Below, one piece after another: positions 24,964 through 34,060 of a stretch of DNA of 64,000 bases. The notes below the pieces were generated by a model, which worked only from the letters and a program-made list of their open reading frames with translations, was not told the DNA's origin and searched no databases. The position numbers were made by a program, and so were the translations under genes. Where the stretch lies: positions 62,001 through 126,000 of the forward strand of contig LNDU01000043.1 in NCBI GenBank assembly GCA_001464735.1, given 5' to 3'. The DNA is from Nitrospira sp. Ga0074138 (GTDB lineage Bacteria; Nitrospirota; Nitrospiria; Nitrospirales; Nitrospiraceae). Within the stretch, counting starts at the first letter, position 1. Each line of letters opens with the position of its first letter.

Positions 24964-26129
24964 AGCTCACCCTGAAACGCGCGGTGGAGCATGGATTGGA
25001 AGAGATCGTCCAAGCGGCGGCGGGAGGTTGCTTGCTCGGCTTGCATGGCGCGGATGTTGGACACGTGGGCGGCGAACTCTTTTTGCAGTGGGAGCGGCGG
25101 AAGCAGAACAGGTAGGGTGCGCAATTGTGTCATATTGATGCTCGCAAGGTTCGTCGTCCTCTTGGCACAACCGAGGAAGTACCTGCGGGCTTCGCCGGTC
25201 AAAAGGAACTTGGCGAAATAGACCGGATCGAGCTTCGACTGTTCAACACGCACACGAAAAACATGATTTTGGTGGATGCAGTTCGGCAGGTCTTGCTCCA
25301 ACATTGCCCCACGTCCTAATTTGTCGAAGTCGCCGCCTTCCGTGAGCAGTACGTCGCCCTTCCGCAGCGCAAGTTCTTCAACTTCTTCCGGCATCGCCTG
25401 TATCGTTTTGATTTCTGATAGGTCAAGATGTCCTGCCTGTACGTTTGCCACACGAAGGTAAGGAACTTCGACAGGCAGCCGTCCGTTGAACTTCCGGCCC
25501 TTTGCAACACCAGAGACAACTTCGGCGATTTGTTCCAGCTTTACACGGACGTTTGGCTTCTTCACATTCTCTCCGAACATTTCGTGGAAGAGGGAAGGGA
25601 TGAGGTCGGCGGTGCGGCGGTCGGCTTGGGTGCGCAGCTTCCGCAACTCGTCTGCTTCGTCCAGCAGCTTCACGATCCGCTCCTGCTCAGGGAACGGTGG
25701 GACAGGAATCTCTAATTCTGCGAAATCAGAAAACTGCGCTTTGCGGCGACGCTCGTTTGTCCCGAAAGAAATCGAATCATAGAATGGCAGTCTATCGGAA
25801 TGAGTGAGATAGAGATGGAGAAACCGAGGATTCAATCCTTTTATCAATCTAAAGACACAATAGGCAGGACTTACAAGACCTGTCACACTACTTGTGTGCC
25901 TTGAAATCGAGCCCGACCACAGCAACATAGGATCAAAAGCGAAGTCGCCTGAATAGACGACTTTGTAACGTGATGTATCCGCACTCGCGATACGTTTCTT
26001 AAATCGCTCGGCTTGCGGAAGAATCCCAAGATTCTTACTGACAGAGAACACGGGGAAATTTCTGTTAGCACAACGATCCTCTACCTCTACACAGAAATCC
26101 TTGAGTGGCCTAAAGTCCCAGGGATTCAT
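24960..26129 (-). CDS. hsdS: Type I restriction-modification specificity subunit HsdS
   Basis: A 389-residue DNA-recognition subunit. Two target-recognition domains are separated and followed by the conserved coiled-coil helices: the first ends IPVPPFPEQERIVKLLDEAD, the second ends LPLQKEFAAHVSNIRAM. The start at 26129 overlaps the hsdM stop by four bases; the longer open frame runs out of phase inside hsdM. It sets the sequence specificity of both methylation and restriction. The target cannot be read from sequence. Confidence 0.9.
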   Translation of the reverse strand: MNPWDFRPLKDFCVEVEDRCANRNFPVFSVSKNLGILPQAERFKKRIASADTSRYKVVYSGDFAFDPMLLWSGSISRHTSSVTGLVSPAYCVFRLIKGLNPRFLHLYLTHSDRLPFYDSISFGTNERRRKAQFSDFAELEIPVPPFPEQERIVKLLDEADELRKLRTQADRRTADLIPSLFHEMFGENVKKPNVRVKLEQIAEVVSGVAKGRKFNGRLPVEVPYLRVANVQAGHLDLSEIKTIQAMPEEVEELALRKGDVLLTEGGDFDKLGRGAMLEQDLPNCIHQNHVFRVRVEQSKLDPVYFAKFLLTGEARRYFLGCAKRTTNLASINMTQLRTLPVLLPPLPLQKEFAAHVSNIRAMQAEQATSRRRLDDLFQSMLHRAFQGEL

Positions 26130-27661
26130 CTCTTCTTGCCAATTTGCATAAGCAGCGCGTTGCCCCGCTTGATGATTTCGTGTTCGAGTTTGAGCACATC
26201 GCCGAGAATCTCTTTTGGTGAGTCGTGCTTGATGGCTTCGATGGTGACGGGCTTGTAGCGGCCTGCTGCCAGACTCCAATCGTTCTCCTTAATCTTCTCA
26301 ACCCACACGCGGTAGCTGTTCGGGCCTTCCTCGCGATCCGGCCATTTGGCGAGTGCGTCGGGAATGTCGTTCGCCTCTATCAGGGTGCGCTTGTCGTCGA
26401 GGCTGTAGCCGTCCGCGGTGAGGTCGTAGAACCAGACGCGCTCAGTCTTTTTGCCTTTCTCAAAAATCAACGCGGCGGTGCCGACGCCGGAATAGGGTTT
26501 GAACACACCACTCGGCAGATTGATGACGGCTTGCAGGTCGCACTCGGTCAGGAGCAGCTCGCGCAGGCTGGTGGCGGCGTTCGTCGAGCCGAAGAGTACG
26601 CCGTTGGGGACGATGACGCCAGCCCGTCCCCCAGGCGCAAGATGATCGATGAACCATTTGAGGAAGAGCAGCTCAGTGGCGCGAGTGTTCAGCTTGTAGT
26701 TCAGGTCGGCCAGAATGCTTTCGTCCTGCACCTTCCCGGCGAACGGCGGATTGGCGAGAATGATGTCGAACTGCCGGCCTGGATAAGCGCCGCCGAAGCC
26801 GCTGGTGAGCGGGTTCAGCATGGAGACGTGCGCTTTTTCCAACTGGTGGAGGTAGAGATTCAAGATGGCGATCTTCACCATATTGGCGTCGTTGTCGAAA
26901 CCGGTGAAAGCCTGCTCTTCGAGAAACTTCCACTGCGCGGGCTTGAGTTGCCCGCCGTCCGCAAGGCCTCGTTTGAGGTCAGCGGGCTTGGTGCTTTGCC
27001 GAAGAATGTGGCTAAACGCTGAGATGAGAAACCCCGCTGTGCCGCAGGCCGGGTCGCAGATCTGGTGCTTCGGTTGCGGGTTCACGAGCCCCACGATCAG
27101 GTCGATGATGTGACGGGGCGTCCGGAACTGGCCGTTGGTGCCGGAGGCCGAGAGCTTGCTCAGGAGATACTCATACATATCACCCTTGAGGTCGTGGCCG
27201 TCATGGGCGGACAGATCCATCCCGTGGATGGCTTGCACCACGGCGCGGAGGGTTGGCCGGTCGTAAATCTTCAGGGTCGCGCGGCTGAAGAGGAGCTTGC
27301 CGGTGTCGGTCAGGCCTGGCAGCTCGTGCAGCTTTTCGATGGCGCCGCGGACGGCGTTGAACATCTGATCGCCGGTCAGCGTGACGAAGTTGCCCCAGGC
27401 ATACTTGGCCCATTTGCCGGAGAAGATGCAGACATATTTCTTATCAAGACTCGCAAGAACGTTATCCTTCTCCGTCAGCAGGCGCAGGAACAGCAGATAG
27501 GAAATCTGCTCGATGGAATCCATCGGATTGTTCACGCCGCCGGCCCAGAGGATGTTCATGAGCTGATCGACCTTCTGCCGGAGGCCGGAGGAAAAGAAAT
27601 TCGACGGCGTGGCGAGGGCCTGAGCGACGACGGAATCGGACTGTACAGGAGGCGTGCGCAT
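26126..27661 (-). CDS. hsdM: Type I restriction-modification methyltransferase HsdM
   Basis: A 511-residue N6-adenine methyltransferase. The SAM-binding motif I is DPACGTAGFLISAF, the catalytic motif IV is NPPF, and the N-terminal helical domain carries the GQFRTPRHIIDLIV motif shared by HsdM proteins. It is followed by hsdS with a four-base overlap and preceded by hsdR with a 186-base gap. The methylase protects host DNA. Confidence 0.93.
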   Translation of the reverse strand: MRTPPVQSDSVVAQALATPSNFFSSGLRQKVDQLMNILWAGGVNNPMDSIEQISYLLFLRLLTEKDNVLASLDKKYVCIFSGKWAKYAWGNFVTLTGDQMFNAVRGAIEKLHELPGLTDTGKLLFSRATLKIYDRPTLRAVVQAIHGMDLSAHDGHDLKGDMYEYLLSKLSASGTNGQFRTPRHIIDLIVGLVNPQPKHQICDPACGTAGFLISAFSHILRQSTKPADLKRGLADGGQLKPAQWKFLEEQAFTGFDNDANMVKIAILNLYLHQLEKAHVSMLNPLTSGFGGAYPGRQFDIILANPPFAGKVQDESILADLNYKLNTRATELLFLKWFIDHLAPGGRAGVIVPNGVLFGSTNAATSLRELLLTECDLQAVINLPSGVFKPYSGVGTAALIFEKGKKTERVWFYDLTADGYSLDDKRTLIEANDIPDALAKWPDREEGPNSYRVWVEKIKENDWSLAAGRYKPVTIEAIKHDSPKEILGDVLKLEHEIIKRGNALLMQIGKKR

Positions 27662-27847
27662 AGGTGGTCCGAGGTCCTTCTTTAGTCGGCCTTCATGGCT
27701 CGATTAGGCTTTCTGGATAACAACGGTTTTACAAGTCATTGAATTGCCTGACCTTAAGCCTTCCCCTTTCGTTGTTTTCCTTCGAGGGTGGAGAACCACG
27801 GTGGGGTCTGCGTGCGACTCATCAGCTCATCCGTTTGCACCAGCCCC

Positions 27848-30265
27848 TCACTGAGGAAGGCCAGAGGACAATTGTGAACCGCCCAAGGCACTTTGCCGGA
27901 CGAGCGTGGACTGGCGCAAAGCTTCAAACACTTGTTCACGATCCTCAAACCGGGCCAGCGCTGAGACGCCGCCCAACTGGTTGAACTGACTCGCCGTGAA
28001 GAGCGTCATGTCGCCTGCCATAAAGCGGCGAAGTGCCGCCGGATCTTCGGCCAGCAATTGCGCGGTGGCGTCTACCCACTTCTGCTCGCTGTACCGGAGA
28101 TTGAAGCGGGAGGCGATGGAATCGACCGTGTCGGTGACGATGGCATCGCGCGTGGGGAGCGGCTTGCGCCCGAGCGCATGATACACAAAGGCCGGTGTGG
28201 TCGCCGGCACCCCATAGGAGACAATGAGCTTGTCCGGAGAATAATACATCTCAGGGCGATGGTAGAAGCGCTCATTGAGAATGGTTTCGATAGCATCATC
28301 ATCCTCGGCCTCCACGGCTTCTTTCAGTGCGGGCGTCTGCGCAACGAATTCCTTGATGTCCCGCTCGTAGCCGCCACGGAAGGTCATGACATCGACCTTC
28401 TCGCCATTGGGGCCGACGATCCGGACCTCCTGGCTCACGAGAGTGTCAATCCCCTCCCATGTCGGAATCACGCGCTGCGGCTTTTCCCCTCGCGGAGAAT
28501 CCGGTGGGCCTTCTGCCGCCACGCTGTTGCCACCATCGCCCTGGACGTACGAGTCCGTTGCGACGGAAGATTTCCTTTCGCGCGGAACCTTCAACGGGAT
28601 CGAGTAATCGTATTCCTCCTCGAAGTATTCCGCGACCGCACAGAAATCGAGGAGGTAGAAGCAGGACTTCTCATAGGCAGTGTGGCCGATCATGAAGGTA
28701 TAGCGTCGGGTTCCTCGGCCTTTGATCTGAATATATTCCGTCGGTGAAAACACCGGGCGAAAGAGACCAATATTCAGGGCATCCCGGCAATTGTAGCCGG
28801 TGGAGAGCATGTCCACGGAGACCGCGATGCGCTCGGACCGTTTGCCGTCACGAAACTCTTTCGCCAGCACCGATGCCTCGGGGATACGGGAGGTGATGGT
28901 CAAGGCAATGCCGGGTTGCAACTCGTTGAAGAGCTTCGTGAGGTTGGTGGCATGCGTCTGGTTCACGGCAAACACGATGGACTTGCCGATAGCCCCTGCC
29001 GGGTCTTTCTGTGCTTCCTTCAGGAAGGCTTCGCACATCAGCCGGTTCCGTGTCGGCGTGAAGATCTTCTTTTCCAGATCTTGAATCTTAAAACTTTCTT
29101 CCTTCTCATTGACGACGACTGCCCAACCGGACTCGGCCAGCGCCTTGGTCGTGATATCCGAACGGAGGTCGAAGATCTTCGGCAGACAGAGGAACGGGCC
29201 TTCCAGGTCTTTCACGGCATCGATGATGTCGTAGCGAAACGTGGGAAAGCCCGGCTTGCAGCCGAAGTAATGATAGGTATCACGCAACTGGCGGGCTTCC
29301 AGCGCCTTGGGGTTCTCTTCGGCCAATTGCGCTACGTTGATGTTCTTGAGATAGGCCTTGGGTGTCGCCGTAAGGCCGATGCGTGTGGCCTGGAAAAATT
29401 GGACGACTTCGCGGGCATCACCGTAGATCGAGCGGTGCGCCTCATCGTTGATGACGAGATCGAAATAGAACGGCGTGAACTCATCCCGGTAGCGGCGGTC
29501 GGTCAACAGCGATTGAATCGTGGCGATGACGACGGACGACCCAAGGAGCTCACCGGTCCGGCGAGCGGTCTTATAGATCACCGGCTTGAACTCGGGCAAC
29601 ACTACCGCGAAATCTTCGATCGTCTGTTTGGCCAGCTCGATGCGGTCCACGATGAATAGCACGCGCTCAGCATTACGGCTCATCAAAAAACGGCGAATCA
29701 GTGCGGCACAAAGCAGCGTCTTGCCAGTTCCCGTCGCCATTTCGAGGAGAAATTTCCGCAGGCCTTGGGCATCGAACAGTCGGGCGACTTCATCCATCGC
29801 TCGAATCTGGTAGCCTCTCAGCGTCAGGTCGTGCTTGAGCTGGCGGAGATACTCAGGAGTGACAACTTCGCTTGAAAGGGAACGCGGCGGCTGAAGATTC
29901 TTGAGCCGAACCCGTTCGAGATCTTCTCTCGAAGGCAGGCGTTCGATGCGGTAGGCATCGCGCTGGCCCGCCCGCTCATAGTTCCAAAACCAATGTTCAC
30001 AGCCATTGGACAAAATGATAAACGGAGCGTTGAGTTGTTCGGCGTAACCGCGAGCCTGCTCTTTGGCGTCGTACGGATCAAGGCCTTCGCGCTTCGCTTC
30101 CAGCACACAGAGCACGCGACCAAGGCTATCCTTGAGCAGATAGTCCGCTCGCCCGGTCCCCGTATGCTGTTCAAACTGGATCTGCCGAGGGTTCAGCAAA
30201 TTCCATCCGCTGAACTCTAAGGCTTTGTCGATCAGGATGCGGGAGAAGGCTTCAGGTTGGCTCAT
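27848..30265 (-). CDS. hsdR: Type I restriction enzyme motor/nuclease subunit HsdR
   Basis: An 805-residue subunit. The N-terminal nuclease domain has GRADYLLKDSLGRVLCVLEAK-type residues (D...ExK). The helicase motor follows: Walker A MATGTGKT, DEAH box INDEAHRSI, GLTATP and motif VI KGRGTRR. The start at 30265 begins MSQPEAFSRILID and is preferred over an ATG 28 codons upstream, which lies in poorly biased sequence. It is the first gene of the minus-strand hsd run, with two tRNA-Gln genes about 180 bp upstream. Confidence 0.92.
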   Translation of the reverse strand: MSQPEAFSRILIDKALEFSGWNLLNPRQIQFEQHTGTGRADYLLKDSLGRVLCVLEAKREGLDPYDAKEQARGYAEQLNAPFIILSNGCEHWFWNYERAGQRDAYRIERLPSREDLERVRLKNLQPPRSLSSEVVTPEYLRQLKHDLTLRGYQIRAMDEVARLFDAQGLRKFLLEMATGTGKTLLCAALIRRFLMSRNAERVLFIVDRIELAKQTIEDFAVVLPEFKPVIYKTARRTGELLGSSVVIATIQSLLTDRRYRDEFTPFYFDLVINDEAHRSIYGDAREVVQFFQATRIGLTATPKAYLKNINVAQLAEENPKALEARQLRDTYHYFGCKPGFPTFRYDIIDAVKDLEGPFLCLPKIFDLRSDITTKALAESGWAVVVNEKEESFKIQDLEKKIFTPTRNRLMCEAFLKEAQKDPAGAIGKSIVFAVNQTHATNLTKLFNELQPGIALTITSRIPEASVLAKEFRDGKRSERIAVSVDMLSTGYNCRDALNIGLFRPVFSPTEYIQIKGRGTRRYTFMIGHTAYEKSCFYLLDFCAVAEYFEEEYDYSIPLKVPRERKSSVATDSYVQGDGGNSVAAEGPPDSPRGEKPQRVIPTWEGIDTLVSQEVRIVGPNGEKVDVMTFRGGYERDIKEFVAQTPALKEAVEAEDDDAIETILNERFYHRPEMYYSPDKLIVSYGVPATTPAFVYHALGRKPLPTRDAIVTDTVDSIASRFNLRYSEQKWVDATAQLLAEDPAALRRFMAGDMTLFTASQFNQLGGVSALARFEDREQVFEALRQSTLVRQSALGGSQLSSGLPQ

Positions 30266-30448
30266 TTTCGTGATGATAGTGGGCGCAATGAAACGCGCTG
30301 AGCTCTTGGTCTGCGGCTGAAGAATACCCCTTTCCCTATAGGAAATCACCCGTCACAAATTTGTAAGACATGGGGCGTTACTTGCAATTGGGCGGACGTC
30401 GAACAAGAGAAGTATTGGTGGCGGTATATCTTCTACTTCAAGGGGAAA

Positions 30449-30522
30449 TGGCTGGGGGACTAGGAATCGAACCTAGGTAGCCGGCTCCAAAGGCCGGCGT
30501 CCTACCGCTAGACGATCCCCCA
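30449..30522 (-). tRNA. tRNA-Gln (anticodon TTG)
   Basis: The minus strand folds with acceptor TGGGGGA paired to TCCCCCA, a GC-rich 5-bp anticodon stem (CCGGC/GCCGG) and the loop CTTTGGA, giving TTG. The T-arm has GGTTCGATTCC and CCA is encoded. A second tRNA-Gln follows 48 bp upstream. Confidence 0.93.
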
Positions 30523-30570
30523 GCGCGGTACGGTGGCACTGCGTGTGCGGGAACAGGAAGAAAGAATTTT

Positions 30571-30644
30571 TGGCTGGGGGACTAGGAATCGAACCTAGGT
30601 AGTCAGATCCAGAGACTGACGTCCTACCGCTAGACGATCCCCCA
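30571..30644 (-). tRNA. tRNA-Gln (anticodon CTG)
   Basis: It shares acceptor and T-arm sequence with the neighbouring tRNA-Gln; the loop is CTCTGGA, giving CTG. The anticodon stem has one mismatched pair next to the loop. CCA is encoded. The two genes clearly arose by duplication and cover both glutamine codons. Confidence 0.92.
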
Positions 30645-30717
30645 ACCGGAGTTCACAGTAATATATCGATCGCAATTGCGTCAAGATCGACGCGGGTTTA
30701 TCGGCGGGAACCCTTTC

Positions 30718-32130
30718 TCATGCGGAGGCGCGCTCGATTCCTTTGCCGAGGCGAAACAGGGTCCGCTCACGACCCAAAACCTCCATGACTTCGAAAAGCC
30801 CGGGGCTGGCCGTTCGACCAGTCAAGGCAACGCGCACCGGCTGAGCAAGCTGGCCCATCTTAAGGCCTTCCTCCTCAACCAATTTCTTGAAACTGTCTTC
30901 CCACACCTGTTTAGAAAATCTGGGAAACGCCTCGAAGCGCGTCAGAAGCTTCTGCAGCAGCGGCGCGGTCGCTGGTGTGAGAAATTTCTTGGCTGCGTCT
31001 TCCTCGAACGTGGCCCCTTCCCCAAAATACGGCCTGACCCACTCCACCATGTCGACCAAGGTCTTCGCCCGTTCTTTAACCAGTACGATCAATTGTCCAA
31101 GCCATTCGGCTGACACGGTGCGCAGTTCGTCTTTCAAACCCGCCTGTTCTAAGTGTGGCGCGAGCGCTTGTGCCACCTCGCTCGGTGGACTCGTCTTGAT
31201 ATATTCGGCGTTCATCCAGAGTAACTTGTCGGGATTGAAGACCGCCGCTGATGTTTGCACATGATTCCACGAAAACTTTTCGACCAGCTCCTGCCGGGTA
31301 AAGAGTTCTTGATCACCGTGCGACCAGCCCAGGCGGACCAGATAATTGACCATGGCATCGGGAAGATAGCCCATGTCTTTGTAAGCCATTATCGAGGTGG
31401 CACCATGGCGCTTAGAGAGCCGAGTCTTATCTGCCCCTAAAATCATCGGCAGATGCCCAAAGCGAGGAACGGCAAACCCCAGGGCTTCGAAGATCGGAAT
31501 CTGGCGAGGCGTGTTTGTCAAATGGTCGTCTCCTCGCACCACATGCGTAATACCCATCAAGGCATCATCGACCACGACTGAAAAGTTGTAGGTTGGATAG
31601 CCGTTGGATCGAAGAATAATCACGTCATCCAAGATGGTATTGTCGAACTCGATCTTTCCTTTAATCAAGTCATCGACAACCGTCTGCCCCTCTCGCGGGG
31701 CCTTGAACCGAAGCGCGGCATCTCCAGGCGGAGTGGTTATTCCCAGGTTGCGACAGCGACCGTCGTATCGGGGCGAGAGTCCTTTGGCCTCCGCTTCCTT
31801 TCGTCGAGCCTCCAATTCGTCCGCCTTGCACACACACCAGTACGCCTGCCCAGTCTCCAGCAACTTCATGGCATGGCTGCGATACAGATCTATTCGCTCT
31901 GTCTGGCGGAATGGCCCTTCATCCCAATCAAGTCCGACCCATTTCATACCTTCGGTGATCGCCTGAATCGATTCATCGGTTGACCGACTTTGATCGGTAT
32001 CCTCGATGCGAAGAATGAACACACCCTGTTGTTGACGTGCGAAGAGCCAATTGAACAGAGCCGTACGCACTCCTCCTATATGGAGAAACCCCGTTGGACT
32101 GGGGGCAAACCGAACGCGGACCTGATTCAT
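30718..32130 (-). CDS. gltX: Glutamyl-tRNA synthetase
   Basis: A 470-residue class I synthetase. The HIGH motif appears as FAPSPTGFLHIGG at residues 8-20, and the KMSKS motif as TRLSKRHG. The cysteine pair YWCVC near residue 100 may bind zinc as in E. coli GluRS. Because glnS is present, this enzyme need not charge tRNA-Gln, though both tRNA-Gln genes lie just downstream of it on the same strand. Confidence 0.94.
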   Translation of the reverse strand: MNQVRVRFAPSPTGFLHIGGVRTALFNWLFARQQQGVFILRIEDTDQSRSTDESIQAITEGMKWVGLDWDEGPFRQTERIDLYRSHAMKLLETGQAYWCVCKADELEARRKEAEAKGLSPRYDGRCRNLGITTPPGDAALRFKAPREGQTVVDDLIKGKIEFDNTILDDVIILRSNGYPTYNFSVVVDDALMGITHVVRGDDHLTNTPRQIPIFEALGFAVPRFGHLPMILGADKTRLSKRHGATSIMAYKDMGYLPDAMVNYLVRLGWSHGDQELFTRQELVEKFSWNHVQTSAAVFNPDKLLWMNAEYIKTSPPSEVAQALAPHLEQAGLKDELRTVSAEWLGQLIVLVKERAKTLVDMVEWVRPYFGEGATFEEDAAKKFLTPATAPLLQKLLTRFEAFPRFSKQVWEDSFKKLVEEEGLKMGQLAQPVRVALTGRTASPGLFEVMEVLGRERTLFRLGKGIERASA

Positions 32131-32257
32131 GACCGTGCCGTCCCTTCTTCACACACGACAACCCAATCATCTATACCATGCTGTGAAAATCCTTGTACAT
32201 CGTCTTGCCACTTCCATCTCTTGATGGCTTCTGCTATGACGGTGCCGCGAATTGATT

Positions 32258-32962
32258 ATGGCGGAACTCACGCAACCGGCCACAGTACTTGCGGTCACCG
32301 ATCTCACGCCCCACGTTCGCCAACTCGTCGTCAAACCCAAGATCAGAAAGATTTCCTTCCAACCGGGACAGTGGGTCTCCCTCAAACTACCGGTGGGACC
32401 AAAGCCCCCGCTCAACCGCGCCTACTCCATAGCCGATCCTTCGTCTCCGTATGGGGAATTAACGCTGGTATTTGATCACGTCCCCGGTGGACTGGCTTCC
32501 ACGTATCTCTATGGGTTGAGGTCTGGAGATGAGGTTTCTCTGTCAGGCCCCTATGGGAAGTTCGTCCTCCCGCATCCACTCGATCAAGAGCTGCTGCTGA
32601 TTGCGCGCTACACGGGTCTTGCTCCCATGCGGTGCCTCCTCAAGCAGATGTTTTTCTCAAAAATCCAAACTCCCGTCTTATTGATTGCCGTGGCACCCGG
32701 CGAAGACGAGGTCTTGTTCCATCAGGAATGGCTCACGATGGCTATGCAATATCCCTCGTTCCGCTATCTTCCGCTGGTCGCTCAGAACGGGGAGTCGGAG
32801 GCTGTGGAAAAGACCTTGTCCATGCTCACGCCACTGGTCAACGGACAGCCCAAAGTCGTTCCCATGATTTGTGGAACCAAAGCGTTCGTCCGTCCCCTGC
32901 GTGCCTATTTTATAAAGGAAGGGTACGACCGCAAGGACGTGAAGATAGAGACGTACGATTAG
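32258..32962 (+). CDS. FAD/NAD(P)-binding oxidoreductase (ferredoxin reductase-like)
   Basis: A 234-residue protein of the ferredoxin-NADP reductase fold. The FAD-binding barrel has the motif NRAYSIADPSS (RxYS type), and the NAD(P) half begins LLLIARYTGLAPMRCLLKQM, close to the GTGxxP nucleotide motif though with Tyr-Thr-Gly-Leu. It lacks its own iron-sulfur domain. A 2Fe-2S ferredoxin gene lies convergently 72 bp away and could be its redox partner. Start ATG at 32258 (an in-frame TTG is two codons earlier). Confidence 0.8.
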   Translation: MAELTQPATVLAVTDLTPHVRQLVVKPKIRKISFQPGQWVSLKLPVGPKPPLNRAYSIADPSSPYGELTLVFDHVPGGLASTYLYGLRSGDEVSLSGPYGKFVLPHPLDQELLLIARYTGLAPMRCLLKQMFFSKIQTPVLLIAVAPGEDEVLFHQEWLTMAMQYPSFRYLPLVAQNGESEAVEKTLSMLTPLVNGQPKVVPMICGTKAFVRPLRAYFIKEGYDRKDVKIETYD

Positions 32963-33034
32963 AATGGTCGATGGGCACTGTTCACTCAGAACACGCCGAA
33001 GGTTTCATCGGTCGCGTGCGAGAAATCACCCCGA

Positions 33035-33451
33035 TCAATGCCCCTCCCGCACAAGATTTTTATTGACGGCTGGAATTTCGACGACGATATCCTTGGTTCC
33101 ATTCGGCACGCATTGGCATCCCAGACGAGACTGTAGTGTCGTCATGGGAGCCTCATCCAACTGATCGTACTCATCGTCCGTGCCTTCATTGCAGGTCTCC
33201 AGCCCCTGCTTCACGATCACATGACAGGTCGAACAGGCGCAGACCCCGCCGCATACATGTTCTAAATCCACTCCGTGTCCCATCGCGATATCTAAAAGGC
33301 TCCCCGGCAGCCCAGTGGGCCCATGGGGAATCTTTTCTGGATTGACTTCGACCGTGGTGGATCTGCCATCTGGATGGATAAATGTCACGGCATAGGAAGT
33401 TTTTGGAAGTTCATATTCGGCCTGTTCAATATAGGGATTTGTGCCACCCAT
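33035..33451 (-). CDS. fdx: 2Fe-2S ferredoxin, ISC/adrenodoxin type
   Basis: A 138-residue ferredoxin. The cluster ligands are the cysteines of HVCGGVCACSTCHV and the downstream SRLGCQC, the Cys-x5-Cys-x2-Cys...Cys arrangement of vertebrate/ISC ferredoxins when the first, third and fourth cysteines of the block are used. The start at 33451 has AAAGGA upstream. It is divergent from the isc operon and shares its upstream region, so it is probably the electron donor for Fe-S assembly, and possibly also regulated by IscR. Confidence 0.9.
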   Translation of the reverse strand: MGGTNPYIEQAEYELPKTSYAVTFIHPDGRSTTVEVNPEKIPHGPTGLPGSLLDIAMGHGVDLEHVCGGVCACSTCHVIVKQGLETCNEGTDDEYDQLDEAPMTTLQSRLGCQCVPNGTKDIVVEIPAVNKNLVREGH

Positions 33452-33495
33452 GTGTCGATTCCTTTCTAAGAGATCATCGAACTCCGCCTGTCGTA

Positions 33496-33525
33496 TTGAC
33501 AGCAGAGAAACCTGCATGCTAACAT
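33496..33525 (+). promoter_or_regulatory. Putative sigma70 promoter of the isc operon
   Basis: TTGACA at 33496-33501 and TAACAT at 33520-33525 are 18 bases apart. The start of transcription would be near 33532, about 55 bases before iscR. The assignment is by pattern only. Confidence 0.45.
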
Positions 33526-33537
33526 TAGTACGACCAA

Positions 33538-33565
33538 AATGATCGGAGATCATTATAGTCTCCGA
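33538..33565. promoter_or_regulatory. Overlapping dyads upstream of iscR, candidate operator
   Basis: AATGATC and GATCATT form a perfect 7-bp inverted repeat around GGA (33538-33554). A second dyad, TCGGAG at 33543-33548 and CTCCGA at 33560-33565, overlaps it. They follow the putative -10 box directly. Since iscR is autoregulated in known systems, an IscR site is the first guess; the sequence does not closely match the E. coli consensus. Confidence 0.45.
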
Positions 33566-33586
33566 CCTAAGGAATCGGCAATAGCA

Positions 33587-34060
33587 ATGCTGAAGATTTC
33601 AAAAAAAGCTGATTACGCGCTCATGGCACTGCAGCACATTGCGTCAGTCCAATTCGGCGATATCACTCCTGGCCGCGTGGTGAATACGAAAGAAATCGCC
33701 GAGGAGTACAACATTCCCTTGGAATTGTTGGCGAAGGTCCTACAAGTTCTCTCAAAGAATGGTCTGATCGAAAGCCACAACGGTCCGAAGGGAGGCTATC
33801 TCCTGGCGCGGAGCGCCAGACAGATCACCATCGCGCAGATTCTTGAAAGTATAGAAGGCCCCTTAGGCATCACCGACTGCTCCCACGAAAAAGACGGTGA
33901 CTTCTGCATGCAGCGCGAACACTGTAATATCCGCACGCCGCTCCTGAAAATCCAAGACAGCATCTATCAGTTACTGAATAACATGACGTTGGGAGACATG
34001 ATGGGGGGCACGCCTCTTATTACGATTCAGTCTCCCTCGGCACAAGGAGTCGAACGATGA
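33587..34060 (+). CDS. iscR: Rrf2-family Fe-S regulator IscR
   Basis: A 157-residue winged-helix regulator: [20 protein letters not shown], then the recognition segment [20 protein letters not shown]. The three cysteine cluster ligands are Cys98, Cys107 and Cys113 ([17 protein letters not shown]), as in IscR. It should sense Fe-S status through a 2Fe-2S cluster and control the isc genes that follow. An upstream in-frame start exists but the dyad lies there. The stop overlaps iscS by four bases. Confidence 0.92.
   Translation: MLKISKKADYALMALQHIASVQFGDITPGRVVNTKEIAEEYNIPLELLAKVLQVLSKNGLIESHNGPKGGYLLARSARQITIAQILESIEGPLGITDCSHEKDGDFCMQREHCNIRTPLLKIQDSIYQLLNNMTLGDMMGGTPLITIQSPSAQGVER

Noticed and set aside
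24223..30650. Possible second integrative element at the tRNA-Gln genes carrying hsdRMS
   Set aside because: I searched the region left of the hsd genes for a copy of the tRNA-Gln 3' end and found none, and there is no integrase.
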